A stretch of 64,000 nt of DNA from Atrichornis clamosus (taxonomy: Eukaryota; Chordata; Aves; Passeriformes; Menuridae). The stretch's first letter is position 1; every line of letters begins with the position of its first letter. The notes under the pieces were generated by a model, which was not told where the DNA came from, did no database searches, and was given only the letters and a program-made list of their open reading frames with translations. Positions 25,101 through 36,296 of the stretch are shown here, one piece after another. Location: positions 1-64,000 of the forward strand of contig WBMZ01003002.1 in the NCBI GenBank assembly GCA_013400975.1, written 5' to 3'. Position numbers and translations under genes: made by a program.

Positions 25101-26159
25101 GCCTGTGCAAGGCTCTAGACATGATGGAAGAAGTAGGAATGTTCCTGGACTTCTGGTGAAGAACTAACAGCTCTCTGCAGCACCTTTCCTGATCATGTCT
25201 CTGCCTTGCTGGAGAAGTTGTAAGTAGGATCCATACAACCCACCTGGCTATGGAAAGTCTCAAGGGAAACAGTGCAATTCCCACAAAAGTGGGAAAGACG
25301 TAGGGATGGTCAGCAGAGAGAGCAGCCCCTGGTGTCAGAGGTGTGAGGGCTGCTACAGGAGGTCTCTCTTCCCATCCTATTGCAGTTTATTAAGGGAAAG
25401 CCAACAGGGCCCTGGCTGAGCAACGTGGAAAAGGGTTGATAGAGACAGACCCTCACCTCTCAGCTGATGTCTTTGGTGTTTGGAAAGGTGCAGATCAGGT
25501 AGTGTCAAGTTTCTTAGCAGCTCTTACGTTCTGTGAGTGATGGTGGAGTTGGACTGGAACTGAGGAAAGTCTTATGCTTCCAATGGATATTCCAGGCTGA
25601 AATGAGTCAGAAACTGGAGAGTTCCCAGAAAACGTTTATTCAGCCCTCTGAGCCAATTGCAACAAGTTCCCCAGAGGGAACCAGCCCATTTCGCTATGAT
25701 TTCGGTATTTTGTGAAATGTCTTTAAAATTCTTTCAGAGCAGCATAGTCAATGTGCCTCATTTTGTAAATCATTTCAGAAAAGAGCATCAGTGTTTGGGT
25801 TACAAATACATGAACACAAGACACAGCTGTCAGGATTTATTCTTTGTCATTTTAATCAAAATGGAGTCAAGCTTGACTTCAAAATATTTCTTACCAATTT
25901 AGAGGGAAGACAGTTTAGTCATAAAAAATTTATGTCAAGACCCAGAGATCTGAACCTGCTGACAGAGAGTCGGTGCAGTTTTGCTCTTGCAAGCAAAGAT
26001 GGTGCAGCTCTTGCTGGAGACAGGAGTGGACTCTGTGACTTGGTCTAACTGCCTTTTTTTCTGGGATGGCCCGAAGTGAAGGGCATGTCGTGAATGCCAC
26101 AATGAAATCCCAGACCAGCTGCTGCAGGCTGACTCTTTGTGAAAAGGGGCATGGCTTTC

Positions 26160-26246
26160 ATCTGAACTCGACTAGTGGGTGTGACCTTGGGCCTGATCAA
26201 TTCAGGTGACAAAAGCAACGTGGAGGAGTGAATATTGACCTGTGAG
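26160..26246 (+). pseudogene. Possible decayed FAAH exon 14
   Basis: Patchy similarity to exon 14 of the intact copies: CTGAACT at the CTGAACTTCCC position, a GTGGG/TGTGACC stretch, then GTGACA...GGAGGAGTGAA resembling the acidic DEEEL codons. It ends at a donor-like CCTGTGAGTC. The distance from there to the exon-15 relic (about 90 bp) equals the copy 1 intron 14 length. Indels and substitutions destroy the frame. The match was made by eye and could be chance. Confidence 0.35.
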
Positions 26247-26332
26247 TCAGGCAGGTCTGCCTCCTCTGCTATGGACTTGAGGTTTGACTTGGGACATCGC
26301 TTTACTTCCCTTCTTTAGGTACCCTTGGACCT

Positions 26333-26401
26333 GTGGCCTTGTGGTGGCAGGAGGAGCCATACCTCGGGTTCAGGAAGGACGTGGAGATGCTGGCACGTTG
26401 A
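26333..26401 (+). pseudogene. Decayed FAAH terminal exon (exon-15 relic)
   Basis: Read from GTG at 26333 the segment encodes VALWWQEEPYLGFRKDVE and then MLAR before TGA. It aligns without gaps to the terminal exon of the intact genes ([18 protein letters not shown] in copy 3). By hand count 50 of 66 bases match copy 3, including the Asp codon that copy 3 alone carries at the KDVE position. The conserved Pro-Trp is lost, as are the LCLRFM residues. A TTTAG acceptor-like sequence lies about 15 bases upstream. No upstream exons other than a possible exon 14 remain, so this is a remnant of a fourth copy. Confidence 0.75.
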
Positions 26402-27785
26402 TAGGAAAAGGGGCTTCCTCAGCAGCATCCGGCCATCTGGAAATGCAGCTGTGCCTGCTGAAAAATCTGCCCTTTGAAATGCCAAGCCAGCCCGGACACA
26501 GCTGTCTCTGTTAAACATTCACCAAGCGTCTAAAGGGCAGGAGCAGAGCACAGGTCCCAGCGCACAGGCGGATGTGGGAGGCCAATGCCCTGACGCTTCC
26601 CAGCACAGGGAAAAAACCCTCCCACATCTGCTCAGCCCCTCAGAGAGGCTGTGGTGCTGTCACACAGGCAAAGGACCCACCTCTGCCTCAGGAAATGCTT
26701 GCTCCCTGGAGGCTGGGAGAGGGCTGGGCATTGCTGCATGTTGGTCCTGCTCACGTGCACCTTCCAGAGGCACCTGCTGCAGCCAGGACCACGGAGCAGC
26801 AGCTGGATGAGCTGCAAGATGTCCCCAAGCTGTGGTTCTCATCAAACCAGCAGTGCCACAGCTGAGGAGGTATCCCCCAAGGAAGGGACACAGCAAAAGG
26901 CCAGCTCAATTTGTTACCACACTGCTGTCAGCTCCGGAATGTTTCCTCGAGGACACCAAAGCCAATTTTGTTCGGAGTCCATAAATTTCGCTAGTTAAGA
27001 ACTAAGATAAGAGCATTCTCTACTGACACAAATCGTGACAGAAAACAACAGTGAGCTCTTATAACTGCTAAGAATGGACATGACAATGGAAAACTGAGCA
27101 CTAGAGGACCACCCAGCCCTGAAGGTAGAGGGCTCTTCAGCCTCCTCTCCATATCCAGTTCCGCACTCTGCTGAAAGTTTGCAAAGTTTTGTAACACACA
27201 ATGCATAGCTGGCCAAACACTTCATCCAAGGAGGGGACCCGTAGGGATGGGATCCACCATCCAAAACCAACAGAGGAGAGTGCAGACAGATGATGGCTGA
27301 TGTTGGCTGGGTTGTTGCCCTCAGCTCAGTGTGTGGTTCTTGGTGCTTGCAGTGAGAGGCATCTGTGCTGGAAAGACGTCAGACACCAGCTATTCCCATA
27401 TCTGGTGGAAATAGTTTGCCTCTGGCCTGCAAGCCTGCGGGATTTTCCACTCCTAAGGCAATACCAGCGTGCTTTGTCACGGGGTGGAACAGCCTCTCCT
27501 CCTGGTTCATGAAGGCATTACAGCAGTGCTGAAACAGCCTCCGGCCACCTTGGGAGCAGCACAAGGGATTTGCTGAGCTGAGGGTACCCCACAGCTATGC
27601 ATCCTCTCGGCATACCATTCCCCAGCCCTGTGCAGGGAAGTCTTGTTATTTCAAGCTGTTTTTCCTCTTCTCCCATTGTCCTCTCAGGCTACACAGGAAA
27701 TAGGAGAGCAGCTATTTCCTTGCTTCATTTGTTCAGTTGATCCTATCCTTCCCAGCAGAGAACTTCCCACAGTCCGGAAAGCCCC

Positions 27786-27791
27786 TATAAA
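27786..27791 (+). promoter_or_regulatory. TATA-like box upstream of FAAH-like copy 3
   Basis: CTATAAAC lies 240 bp before the copy 3 ATG. Spacing allows a start site near 27815, but the candidate HNF1 site would then lie downstream of it. Motif evidence only. Confidence 0.25.
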
Positions 27792-27840
27792 CCCAACACC
27801 CCAAGGTTCTTTGGCCAAACTTTACCTTTTCCATTTCCCA

Positions 27841-27853
27841 GTTAATAATTCTT
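27841..27853 (+). promoter_or_regulatory. Candidate HNF1 site upstream of FAAH-like copy 3
   Basis: GTTAATAATTCTT matches the first ten positions of GTTAATNATTAAC without a break, 178 bp before the copy 3 ATG. A comparable element precedes copy 2. Function is inferred. Confidence 0.35.
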
Positions 27854-28030
27854 CACTGCACGCTCCACATACGGCAGCTTTGCAGGGGTCAGCTTTGGGC
27901 TGAACTTTTTGAACTATTTGCTGACCCGAGACAGTGGTGCTGGGGGGAGGGATGGGCCTGGGGAGTCAGGGAAGGTCTGCTCCTGCCTTGCTTTTCTTTC
28001 GCACTCCATCCCCGGAGCCCAGAAAGCCAC

Positions 28031-31000
28031 ATGATGATCCAGCAGCAGCTGAGACAGCTCCTGCCAGAGAGGAAGGTGGACACTTCTGCTGCCCTCGCCC
28101 TGCTCAGTGGCTCCGTGGCAGCCGTGGTGGTCTGGAAATGGCTGGGCAAAAAGGTGATCCAGAAGAAAATGGAAGAGGCTCGGAGGACCCGGGATGAGGG
28201 GGTGAAGAAAATGGCAAAGGCTGTCCAGCAGTTCAGGGAGCAGGTAACCCATCCTTCTGGGGGTCTGAGTCTCATCCCCTCTGAGCCAAAGGGTGACTGG
28301 AGCTGCTGCCCTGGATCCCCTTCATCCTCCCTCTGCAGGTCCCCAGTGTTCAGACAGATGCCATCCTGTCCCTGCCCCTGCTGGAACTCACTGCAAGACT
28401 CCGGGAAGGGTCTCTGTCCCCCAGGACTGTCCTCTACACCTACTTAGAGAAGGTGAGTGTCCGTCCACAGCGAGGTGGACAAAGCAAATCACTCACATTC
28501 TCCATGCCATGGTGTGTGGGCTGGTGGCTGAGGAGACTTGTTGGAGCTGGATTATGACAAGTCTTGAATATAGCAGATGTTAAGAGAAAGACAGGCTCTG
28601 TTCTCCTGGGTCAGATCCATCGCTGGACAGTCCTCTGGGATGGCTTGGTCTGGGATGCTCTGGGAAGGGGGTTATTTGTGCCATGTTTTGTAGCTGGAGG
28701 TAGCTACGGAATGCAGCTGTGTAATGATGCTGTTCTTATCTAACACCTCTTCCTCCACGTGTCCAACAAAGGCCCTGGAAGTGACCCAGCAGACAAACTG
28801 CCTGCGACACTTTATCCCAGAGTGTGAGGAGCAGCTCCAGCAAATACAACGGCGGAAGGAGAAAGGGCTGCTCTATGGCATCCCCGTCAGCATCAAGGAT
28901 CACATCGGCCACAAGGTTCTTCCCTTTGTGCCTGTGGGGTGTCCAATCGTGAGCTGGGCTGGGTGGTGAAGTGGTGGGACACACAGAATGGGGAAGGGGC
29001 CCGATCCCTCCCTCCTTGCACCACAGGAAACCTGGCTGTGTCTGAGGCAGCTGCAACCCAGTGGGCATTCACTCACTCCTCCCACACCCAGTGGGATGGA
29101 GGAGGGAAAATAGAAAGGGTAAAAGTGAGAAAGCTTGTGGGTTGAGATAAGGACAGTTTATTAGGTAAACTGTGCACACAAGTGAAGCAAAACAAGCAGT
29201 TCAATCACTACTTCCCCTGGGCAGCAGCTGTTCAGCCATCCCCGGGAGAGCAGGGCTCCATCGTGTGTGATGGCAACTGGGAAAGACAAACACCATGACT
29301 CCAAACATTCCCCCTTCTTTCTTCTTCCCCCAGCTTTATGTGGCGAGCATGACTCCAAGATACAGAGAGTCCCTCTGGTCAGTTGGGATCAGCTGTTCTG
29401 GCTGACCCCTCCCAAATTCTCGTGCACCCCCAACCTGCTCCCTGGTGAGGCAGCATGAGAAGCCCTGCTGAGCAATGCCAATAACATCCCTGTGTTATCA
29501 ACACTGTTTACAGCACAAAATCCAAAACACAGCCCTGTAGCAGCTACTGTAAAGAAAATAAACTCTACCCTGATCAAAACCAGCACAAACCTCCATCAGC
29601 AGAAAAAGCCCAGGGGTGAATAGCTGCAGACAGAAATGATTTCTTCTCTGATATGTGACACAGTAGAGGCTGCACTAAGGTTGAGGGCTCTAAGCCCAAA
29701 GCAAGCCCCAAATATCCAGGCTAACTAAAAAAGGCTCACACTCCGTTTACCTCGGATTATTCCTTCCCTGAACATCCGCTGGTGATTTCACTTGGACAGA
29801 GGACACTGGGTTTAATCCTGCACCTCTGGAGTTGCACTTGGGTCAGGGGAAGGAAGGAGCATGGAAAAAAACAAGGACAGCCTCAGGAGAAGTTTTAACC
29901 CCATGAGTGCTGGGCAGCCTCTGCCAGGGATGGAAGAAGAGGGAGTCCTTTGCCCTTTGTGCAAGGGCTCCCCAGGGAGTGGGTTGGTATCAAACACACA
30001 ACTCCTGAGGGAACACCCAGATGATCCTTCCGAAAGAGCAAGGGAACTGTGCTGACCACGTCCCTTGTCACTCCTCCTCTCTGCAGGGGCATCTGACGAC
30101 CTGTGGGCTTGTGCAGTGCCTGGGCACTCTGATGGAGGAGGACAGCGTCCTGGTCAAGGTCCTGAAGAGACAAGGGGCCATCCCATTTGCAATGACCAAC
30201 GTGTCACAATCCCTCTTCAGGTGACAGACATGTCTAGAAATCTTCCCTCTGGTTGTGCTTCTGAAGGAAAACCCTAGCCTGCAGGTCCCAGGACAGGCTC
30301 CTCCCTGGCTCCTGAGACCTGGCCTGGAGAGTCCCTCTTCCGTTAGCTGGAAACAATCTCAAGTGAAATAGCATTCAGATAAGCTTAAGAGGGGAAAAAA
30401 CCTACCATGAGTCAAGAGAGATCAAGTGTACTTGTGCATGGAAGGGAGAGCAGAGACTCGTGGGAATGAGCCGTGTCCTGAGGGATTTTTGGGATGAAAG
30501 GATGGGGTTGGCTGTGCCACACAGGCTCTCTGCAAGGGAGAGCAAACAAACCCAAGGCATTCAGCTGTTCCTGACTTTTCTGTCTGTTGGTTTTCCTCTC
30601 CCCAGCTACGACTGCAGCAACCTCATCTTCGGCCAGACGCTGAACCCTCTCAACCACCAGAAGAGCCCCGGGGGCTCCTCGGGAGGGGAGGGAGCTCTAA
30701 TTGCCGGGGGAGGCTCCATCCTGGGCATCGGCTCAGACGTGGCTGGCAGCATCCGCCTGCCCTCCAGCTTCTGCGGGCTGTGTGGGCTCAAACCCACGGC
30801 CCAGAGGCTCAGGTGGGGGCCGGGGTCTGCCCTCCCAAGCCTGCTCACGGTCAAGCTCGCCCAAGGGGGCAAAATCCTCACTACTCGGAGGGAAGAGAGA
30901 GGGAGGCTCCTAAAGGGTGGCTTGCTTTGCTCAAAACCTCTCCCAGGAGACAGCATGGTTAGATTTTGTGGGAAATGGCCATATTTTCACTGTTAATCTA

Positions 31001-34000
31001 GCCTGGAGTTAAAAGTCAGAGGGGGTTTGAGTGGTTAAATAATGCCAAAATTGAACGGTTTTGGTTAAACCTAAATTAAGATTTGTTAGGGTTTAGGTTT
31101 GTTTGTTATTTTGGCCAAAAACTCCTGTTTCACGTTACTTAATTCAAATACTTGAAATAATTTCCTTCTCTTTCTGGTCCTGTACTGGAGACCCCACTAC
31201 GCTACTCAAACATTTTGGGAATATCAGCCCATTACTGAAATGACAATATACTTCTTTTTCTTTTTGCACAGCCTGTCTGGAGTGACTGGCCCTGTCAGTG
31301 GGATCCTGGCAGGTACATGAATTTTTAATTACTTTTCTCTATATCCTGTGAAGAGCCCCAGAGGAAAATCTGAGACAACAAAGGCCTGTCTGGAGTCCAC
31401 CTGAAACATCCCAGCTCGTTGCCTGCTCACCCCTTGCAGCCAACGTGGCTGTGCAGGGTGTTTGTGGACCAGTGTTTGGCACATCCCTGTGCTCAGTGTG
31501 GGTGTCTGCTCTTGTCCCATCCAGTTCCTTGTGCGCTGGGGCCGATGGCCAGGGACGTGGACAGCCTGGCCCTGTGCATGAAGGCCCTGCTCTGCCAGGA
31601 GATGTTCCAGCTGGACCCCACCGTGCCCCCCATCCCCTTCGATGAGGAGGTGAGGCCTGAAGTCAGCAAGCCCTGGTTCTTCCCAGGGTGCTGCACACCT
31701 TCCTGAAGGGTCCAGTTATCTTTACAGTACTGGTTTCCAGTAACACAGCTCTCTTTGAAGGCACAAGTCGCTGTTATTATGAAAAAGATAGGTGCATCAG
31801 TAATTATCCTGTCTGTCTTCTCAGTTGGAATGCAGCTTACTGGATGCAGAAAAGCCAGAAGAGAGGGGGAGGAAGGCAACACCGGGAGCAAAGAGCTGGA
31901 GATTTTTAGGGAAGGATGAGACAGGGTCAGAAACTGCTGCAACAAATCTCTTAACTGGGGGCATTTCCCTCTGCAGCAGATCAACTTCAGGAGGTTTTTC
32001 CACCTCCATCCTTTGTAGCAGTGGTTGAATCTACTGGTCTAGAGTGGCTGTGCTACTTCTGACGGGTGGGATGAAGGGGAGGCTGGGGAAAAAGCCAGGG
32101 TTAGACACTGGGAAAGGGTAACTATAAGTGGCAAAACAGAAAATCAGTTACTCCTTAATATTTGGAGCTTTCACCACCTTCTGCAGTGGGTTTCAGCATG
32201 GGAGCAGATGGGTGTCACCTCAAGCAAGGCAGGTGTCACAGCTGAGTGATTTAGGTCACTTAAAGAATCACTGTCAAAAGCATTGGAAAAAGCAGGGTTT
32301 AATATAAATTTGCAAGAGGGTGACAAAGTTCGATGACAGGGTTCACTCTGTTACTTATTACAAAGATGAAGCATACAAAGGAAAATCAGCTTAGAGCCAC
32401 TTTGGGATGATTTACATGGAGAATGGGGATGAAAGGAACAAGGGTGCAAAGGGTAGGGAAGACCCTCCCATTGGGTCACGAGGTTCAGAGAGGAACCCTC
32501 CCCCCCTTGCTTTCTTGATGGAGTGTGGGTGTGGCTGGATCAAATCTTAGTCCCACACCTGGTCAATGGTTTATGTCTAAAGCATTTTCACAGCAATTCC
32601 ATCAGGAATAGGAATGCCAAACTGGTGTCTCTTTGCTCCAGGTGTACTCCAGCTCCACTCCCCTGAGGGTCGGGTACTACGACACTGACGGATACTTCCC
32701 ACTGCCCCCCTGCATGAGGAGGGCAGTGAAGGAAACCAGGAGTGCTCTGCAGGCAGCCGGGCACCAGGTGAGCACCACCACCCCCTGCTCTTATCCCCAC
32801 GGTGTTCCCAACCTCCATCCTCACTGAGGAAATCACCCTTCAGAAACCAGACACAGGTCCCAAGCCCAGCTGTGGGAAAAATGACCTGCCAGAGGTATGG
32901 AATTAGGTTACTCCAGCCACGTAACACCATGCAGAGACACCCCTGCCCTGGGGAGCAGTGCATCCCATGGGGAATCAGCACTAGGAATTAGCAAATCTGT
33001 GCCCAGGAGTGGGCAACTAATCCACCTCTGCTCTCCTGGTGGTCCAGCAGCATCCATAAAGTGCTGCACTTGACCCTGGAAGGTTGCCCTGACATTTTCT
33101 AAGTTTCTCCTTCCCCAGCAAGGCTCTGAGAGGTGTTTTTCTCCTTCTTCCCCAACATCCATAGAGACCTCTGTCCATCCTGGGCCACTGAAGGGCCATG
33201 GGGCATGGGATGGGAAATACCTTTCCTCCCATCAAGACCCACCTGTGGGAACATGCTAATGGTGCTCTTCATAGCAAAGGAATCCATGTTTGAGAGATGT
33301 CAGTTCTGCTGGGACAGGCAGGGAGCTGCTGCAGTTTCTGGTTCTGTGACTGCATGGAGCAGGATGGAGGAGAAAACAGCTCTACAGAGAGCTCAGGGCT
33401 GAGCATGGCTGTGAGGAAGGAATAATCCCACCAGGAGATGCCTAGGCTGGAAAAGGGTTGAGCCAGGGCTTCTGTTGACACGTGGAGATCAGGGACGTGC
33501 TGCTCTGCCTTTGAGGTATATCCATATTTGGGTCTTGGAACTATTCACAACCTCAGGCCACCACATAATCTCATGTTCTGGTGCAGCTGGTGCCCTTTTC
33601 TCCACCTCGGACCCCCTACGTCATGACTGAACTGTTTTTGAAGACGTTTTTCGGTGATGGAGGCCGTGCTTGGTTGGATGTGTTGTAAGTAGGAGCCCTC
33701 TGGCAGCAGCACTGCCAACACCTCCATCCCCAGCCCGTGGGCACGGCACAGGCACAACGAGCCCAGCTCTCCCACCCAAACAGGCAGCACTCAGGTCTCT
33801 GAGAAAGGACAAACAGCTTCTTTGGCAGGATCCCATCCTCTTGTTGTCTCCCAGCACAGGAGATGTTGTAGATCCAAGCTTGGAACCACAGGTGAATGCC
33901 TGCAAGATCCCGAGGCTGGTGAAGAAGCTGCTGGCTCTGCTTCTTAAACCTGTGGTGAGTTCCTGTGCCTCAGGACAGGACTGGGGCATTCCCAAGTTCC

Positions 34001-36296
34001 TGCACCCCCATGTCATGTCCCTAAGGAACCTCTTGCCTTTCCAGTTTCCCCGCCTGGCTGACTACCTGAGCGCCTTGGCTGGAATGAGGTAAGATGGCAT
34101 CATTCCCAGGGATACCCATGAAAATGGGTGGTACCTTCTCCTCTAGGTGTCCATGGCTGGGGCGGGGCCGGATTCAGGACAGGCTGTGACCTGCTCTCTG
34201 CAGGGGTTGTCCTTCCATCCTGGACGAGGTTTCACTGCCCCTAGTGATATCCTGACAGGAATGAGGCACTTGGTAGGATAAGGTCATTACAGGAAGGCTG
34301 TGGAAGACATGAGTATTAAAACCAGGCTCATCAGGGAAACCTTCTCTCCAGCACTTCCAGACATTTGCTGCTTAATTGCTTGGCCAGATGCCGAAGGAAA
34401 CTTTAGGAAGATTGTGAAAGCTGTATTGTTTTAAGCAATTGCTAAAATTACCAGGGCGTATCAACCCAGAGGACTATTTAAGCAATTCCTCCTCCTCTTA
34501 AAGACGTTGCTATGATTTCCACTTGCAGGTCTGTGAAGGAGATGTGGAACCATCACCATCAAATACAGGTATGTTTTGAGGATTTCCTTCTCTGGCCTCA
34601 TACTACAAGTTGAGGCTTTGTGGCAAGTGCCTGGTCAGAGCCATCGGTTTGGAAAGGAATTGTGTGGGGGAGGAGACAGAACAGAGGGAAAGACACAAAA
34701 GAAGGACAGAAATGGGGTAGAGGGGCTTTTGAGTCAGCTCAGACAGGACTTTATTGGTTGCCTGCAGGGCTCATGCCCAAGCACACTGGAGGCTGTCCTG
34801 GAAGTGGGAACAGCTAAAGAGGGATCTTTCCAATTCCTGGCCACTGTCTGGCCACAAGCTGTGGAGGCAAACACACGTTTCTCTGCCTCATTCCTCAAAC
34901 ACTGCTGCCTGTTGCTGCCTCCTCAGCCATGCCAGAGCCTGGTGGTGCCTGGAGAACCCAAGATGCTCCAGGCACGGACATGGCTCCATGTCACCCTCCC
35001 TCTCCCCCCCAAGGTGTACCGCTCCCAGTTCATCAGCCGGTGGAAGGAACTCCAGCTGGACGTTGTGCTGTGCCCTGTGCTGGGGCCTGCCTTCACCACG
35101 GGATTCCCTGGGAAACTCCTCAGTAAGTGACTCTGGGACCTTCCCAGGAGGGCAGAGCACCACAGTATTTGAGACTGGAGAGAAACGTCCTCTACCGTGG
35201 AGCTTCACTGCCCCCCCAAGCATTTTATGGGAATTAGGAAGGAAAAGTAATTACCACAAAGCTATCTGGTAGAGACGGACACGTAGTTCTCAGGGGTTTC
35301 AGTGAACATGGCATGTGTAAGTTTGAAGCAGGACAGGAGGCTGTGACTGGCTCCATTCCCTCTGCTTCTCTCAGCTGCCATCTCCTCCACGATGCTCTAC
35401 AACGTCCTGAACTTCCCCGCCGGGGTTGTTCCCGTCAGCACAGTGACAGAGGCTGATGAGGAAGAGCTAAAGCTTTACCAGGGATGCTGTGATGACCCCT
35501 GGGACCGGATGCTGAAACAGGTATGGAAAGTGGTGGAGCAGAGACTGCTGATGGATGTTCAAGTGACAGTTTCTCTGACATCAAGGGCTCCTAAATATCT
35601 TCACTGGTATGGGCATAGGGCAAAAAAAAATCACCTCTTCTTTACTAATCCCCAAATCCACCTTGCATATACCCCTTGTTTTTCTCCCAAGTCCCCAGAA
35701 AGGTAAGTCACTAAGCTTTGGGGGCACTAATAGCACTCCCCCAGGCTGGGTTATAGGCTGAAGCCAGCAAGGAACCATGCAGCAAAGTTTCTGGGAGTAG
35801 GTCCTTGGGACAGCCACAGCCCACAGCACTGCACTGCACTTTCCTCCTGCTCCATGATGCCTTTGACCAGGCTCAGGTTGTCAGGGGAGCATGGATCAGG
35901 AATGAGGATGCTGAAGGAAAAGGGATCTGGCTGCAAGACAGCTCAAAGCAGAGCTGTCAGGGGTGTGTGTGGGGGAAGGTGTCTCAAACATGCTACCCAA
36001 GATCTGGCAACCATTTCTATCACAGAAGAGCAAGTCCAGCACACTAACATGGCTCAAACTCCAACCTCCCTACCCTCTGGGATGAGCCACAGGCCTAAAC
36101 CAAGTTCCCAAAAGCTGCTGGAGGTCTGAGCCCCCCGGTGACCCCCTCACTGCTTGTGCACCCGCTGCAGGCCGTGTCAGGAGCTGTGGGGCTGCCCGTG
36201 GCCGTGCAGTGCGTGGCCTTGCCCTGGCAGGAGGAGCTGTGCCTGCGCTTCATGAAGGACGTGGAGACCCTCAGCCGTGAGAGGAGAGTGGCATAG
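28031..36296 (+). CDS. FAAH-like amidase (VDHAP-like), copy 3
   Basis: Third amidase-signature membrane hydrolase; substrate not known. Exons: 28031-28243, 28339-28452, 28772-28915, 30087-30220, 30606-30812, 31272-31312, 31525-31649, 32642-32767, 33587-33684, 33855-33954, 34045-34088, 34529-34568, 35014-35122, 35375-35520, 36171-36296. They join in frame to 588 aa. The gene opens with two ATG codons; using the second (28034) would give a 70-codon exon 1 like copy 2. A hydrophobic helix spans about 19-37 and is followed by WLGKK. The triad is Lys151 (VSIKD), Ser226 (GGSSGGEG) and Ser250 (VAGSIRLP). Oddities: the conserved PTGNR after the catalytic exon is PTAQR; the exon 3 donor is GTTCTT, a weak site; one LTR lies in intron 3 and an LTR-like repeat in intron 7. 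Exons 5 and 7 nearly match copy 2, while exon 15 nearly matches copy 1. Confidence 0.9.
29015..29587 (-). mobile_element. Solo LTR of an avian endogenous retrovirus, in intron 3 of copy 3
   Basis: On the minus strand the element begins TGTGCTGGTTTTGATCAGGG, a start I recognise from common avian ERV LTRs. It carries a CATAAAG TATA-like box near 29333-29339 and an AATAAA signal at 29157-29162, followed by a TTATCTCAACCC-type R/U5 segment. No gag, pol or env sequence flanks it, so it is a solo LTR. The 3' boundary near 29015 is approximate and degraded. It lies antisense to its host gene. Confidence 0.7.
32262..32578 (-). mobile_element. LTR-like dispersed repeat in intron 7 of copy 3
   Basis: This stretch resembles a dispersed bird repeat I associate with ERV LTRs. 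On the minus strand it runs from GACATAAACCATTGACC to an ATTAAA signal near its far end (about 32300-32305). There is no coding content. The family and exact ends are uncertain. It stops about 60 bp before the exon 8 acceptor. Confidence 0.4.

Larger units (their letters stand above)
22195..28030. other. Intergenic region between FAAH copies 2 and 3, with relics of a dead copy
   Basis: About 5.8 kb without an intact gene. It holds a decayed FAAH terminal exon (26333-26401) with a possible exon-14 remnant just upstream. The last 250 bases carry a TATA-like box and a candidate HNF1 site before copy 3. I recognised no LINE, LTR or RNA gene in 22195-26100. Confidence 0.5.

Noticed and set aside
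22195..26100. Further FAAH exon relics upstream of 26100
   Set aside because: I looked for the catalytic motifs and exon 7/13 signatures by eye and found nothing better than chance.
29389..29586. Short minus-strand frame in intron 3 of copy 3
   Set aside because: Lies wholly within the non-coding LTR. There is no retroviral gene homology.
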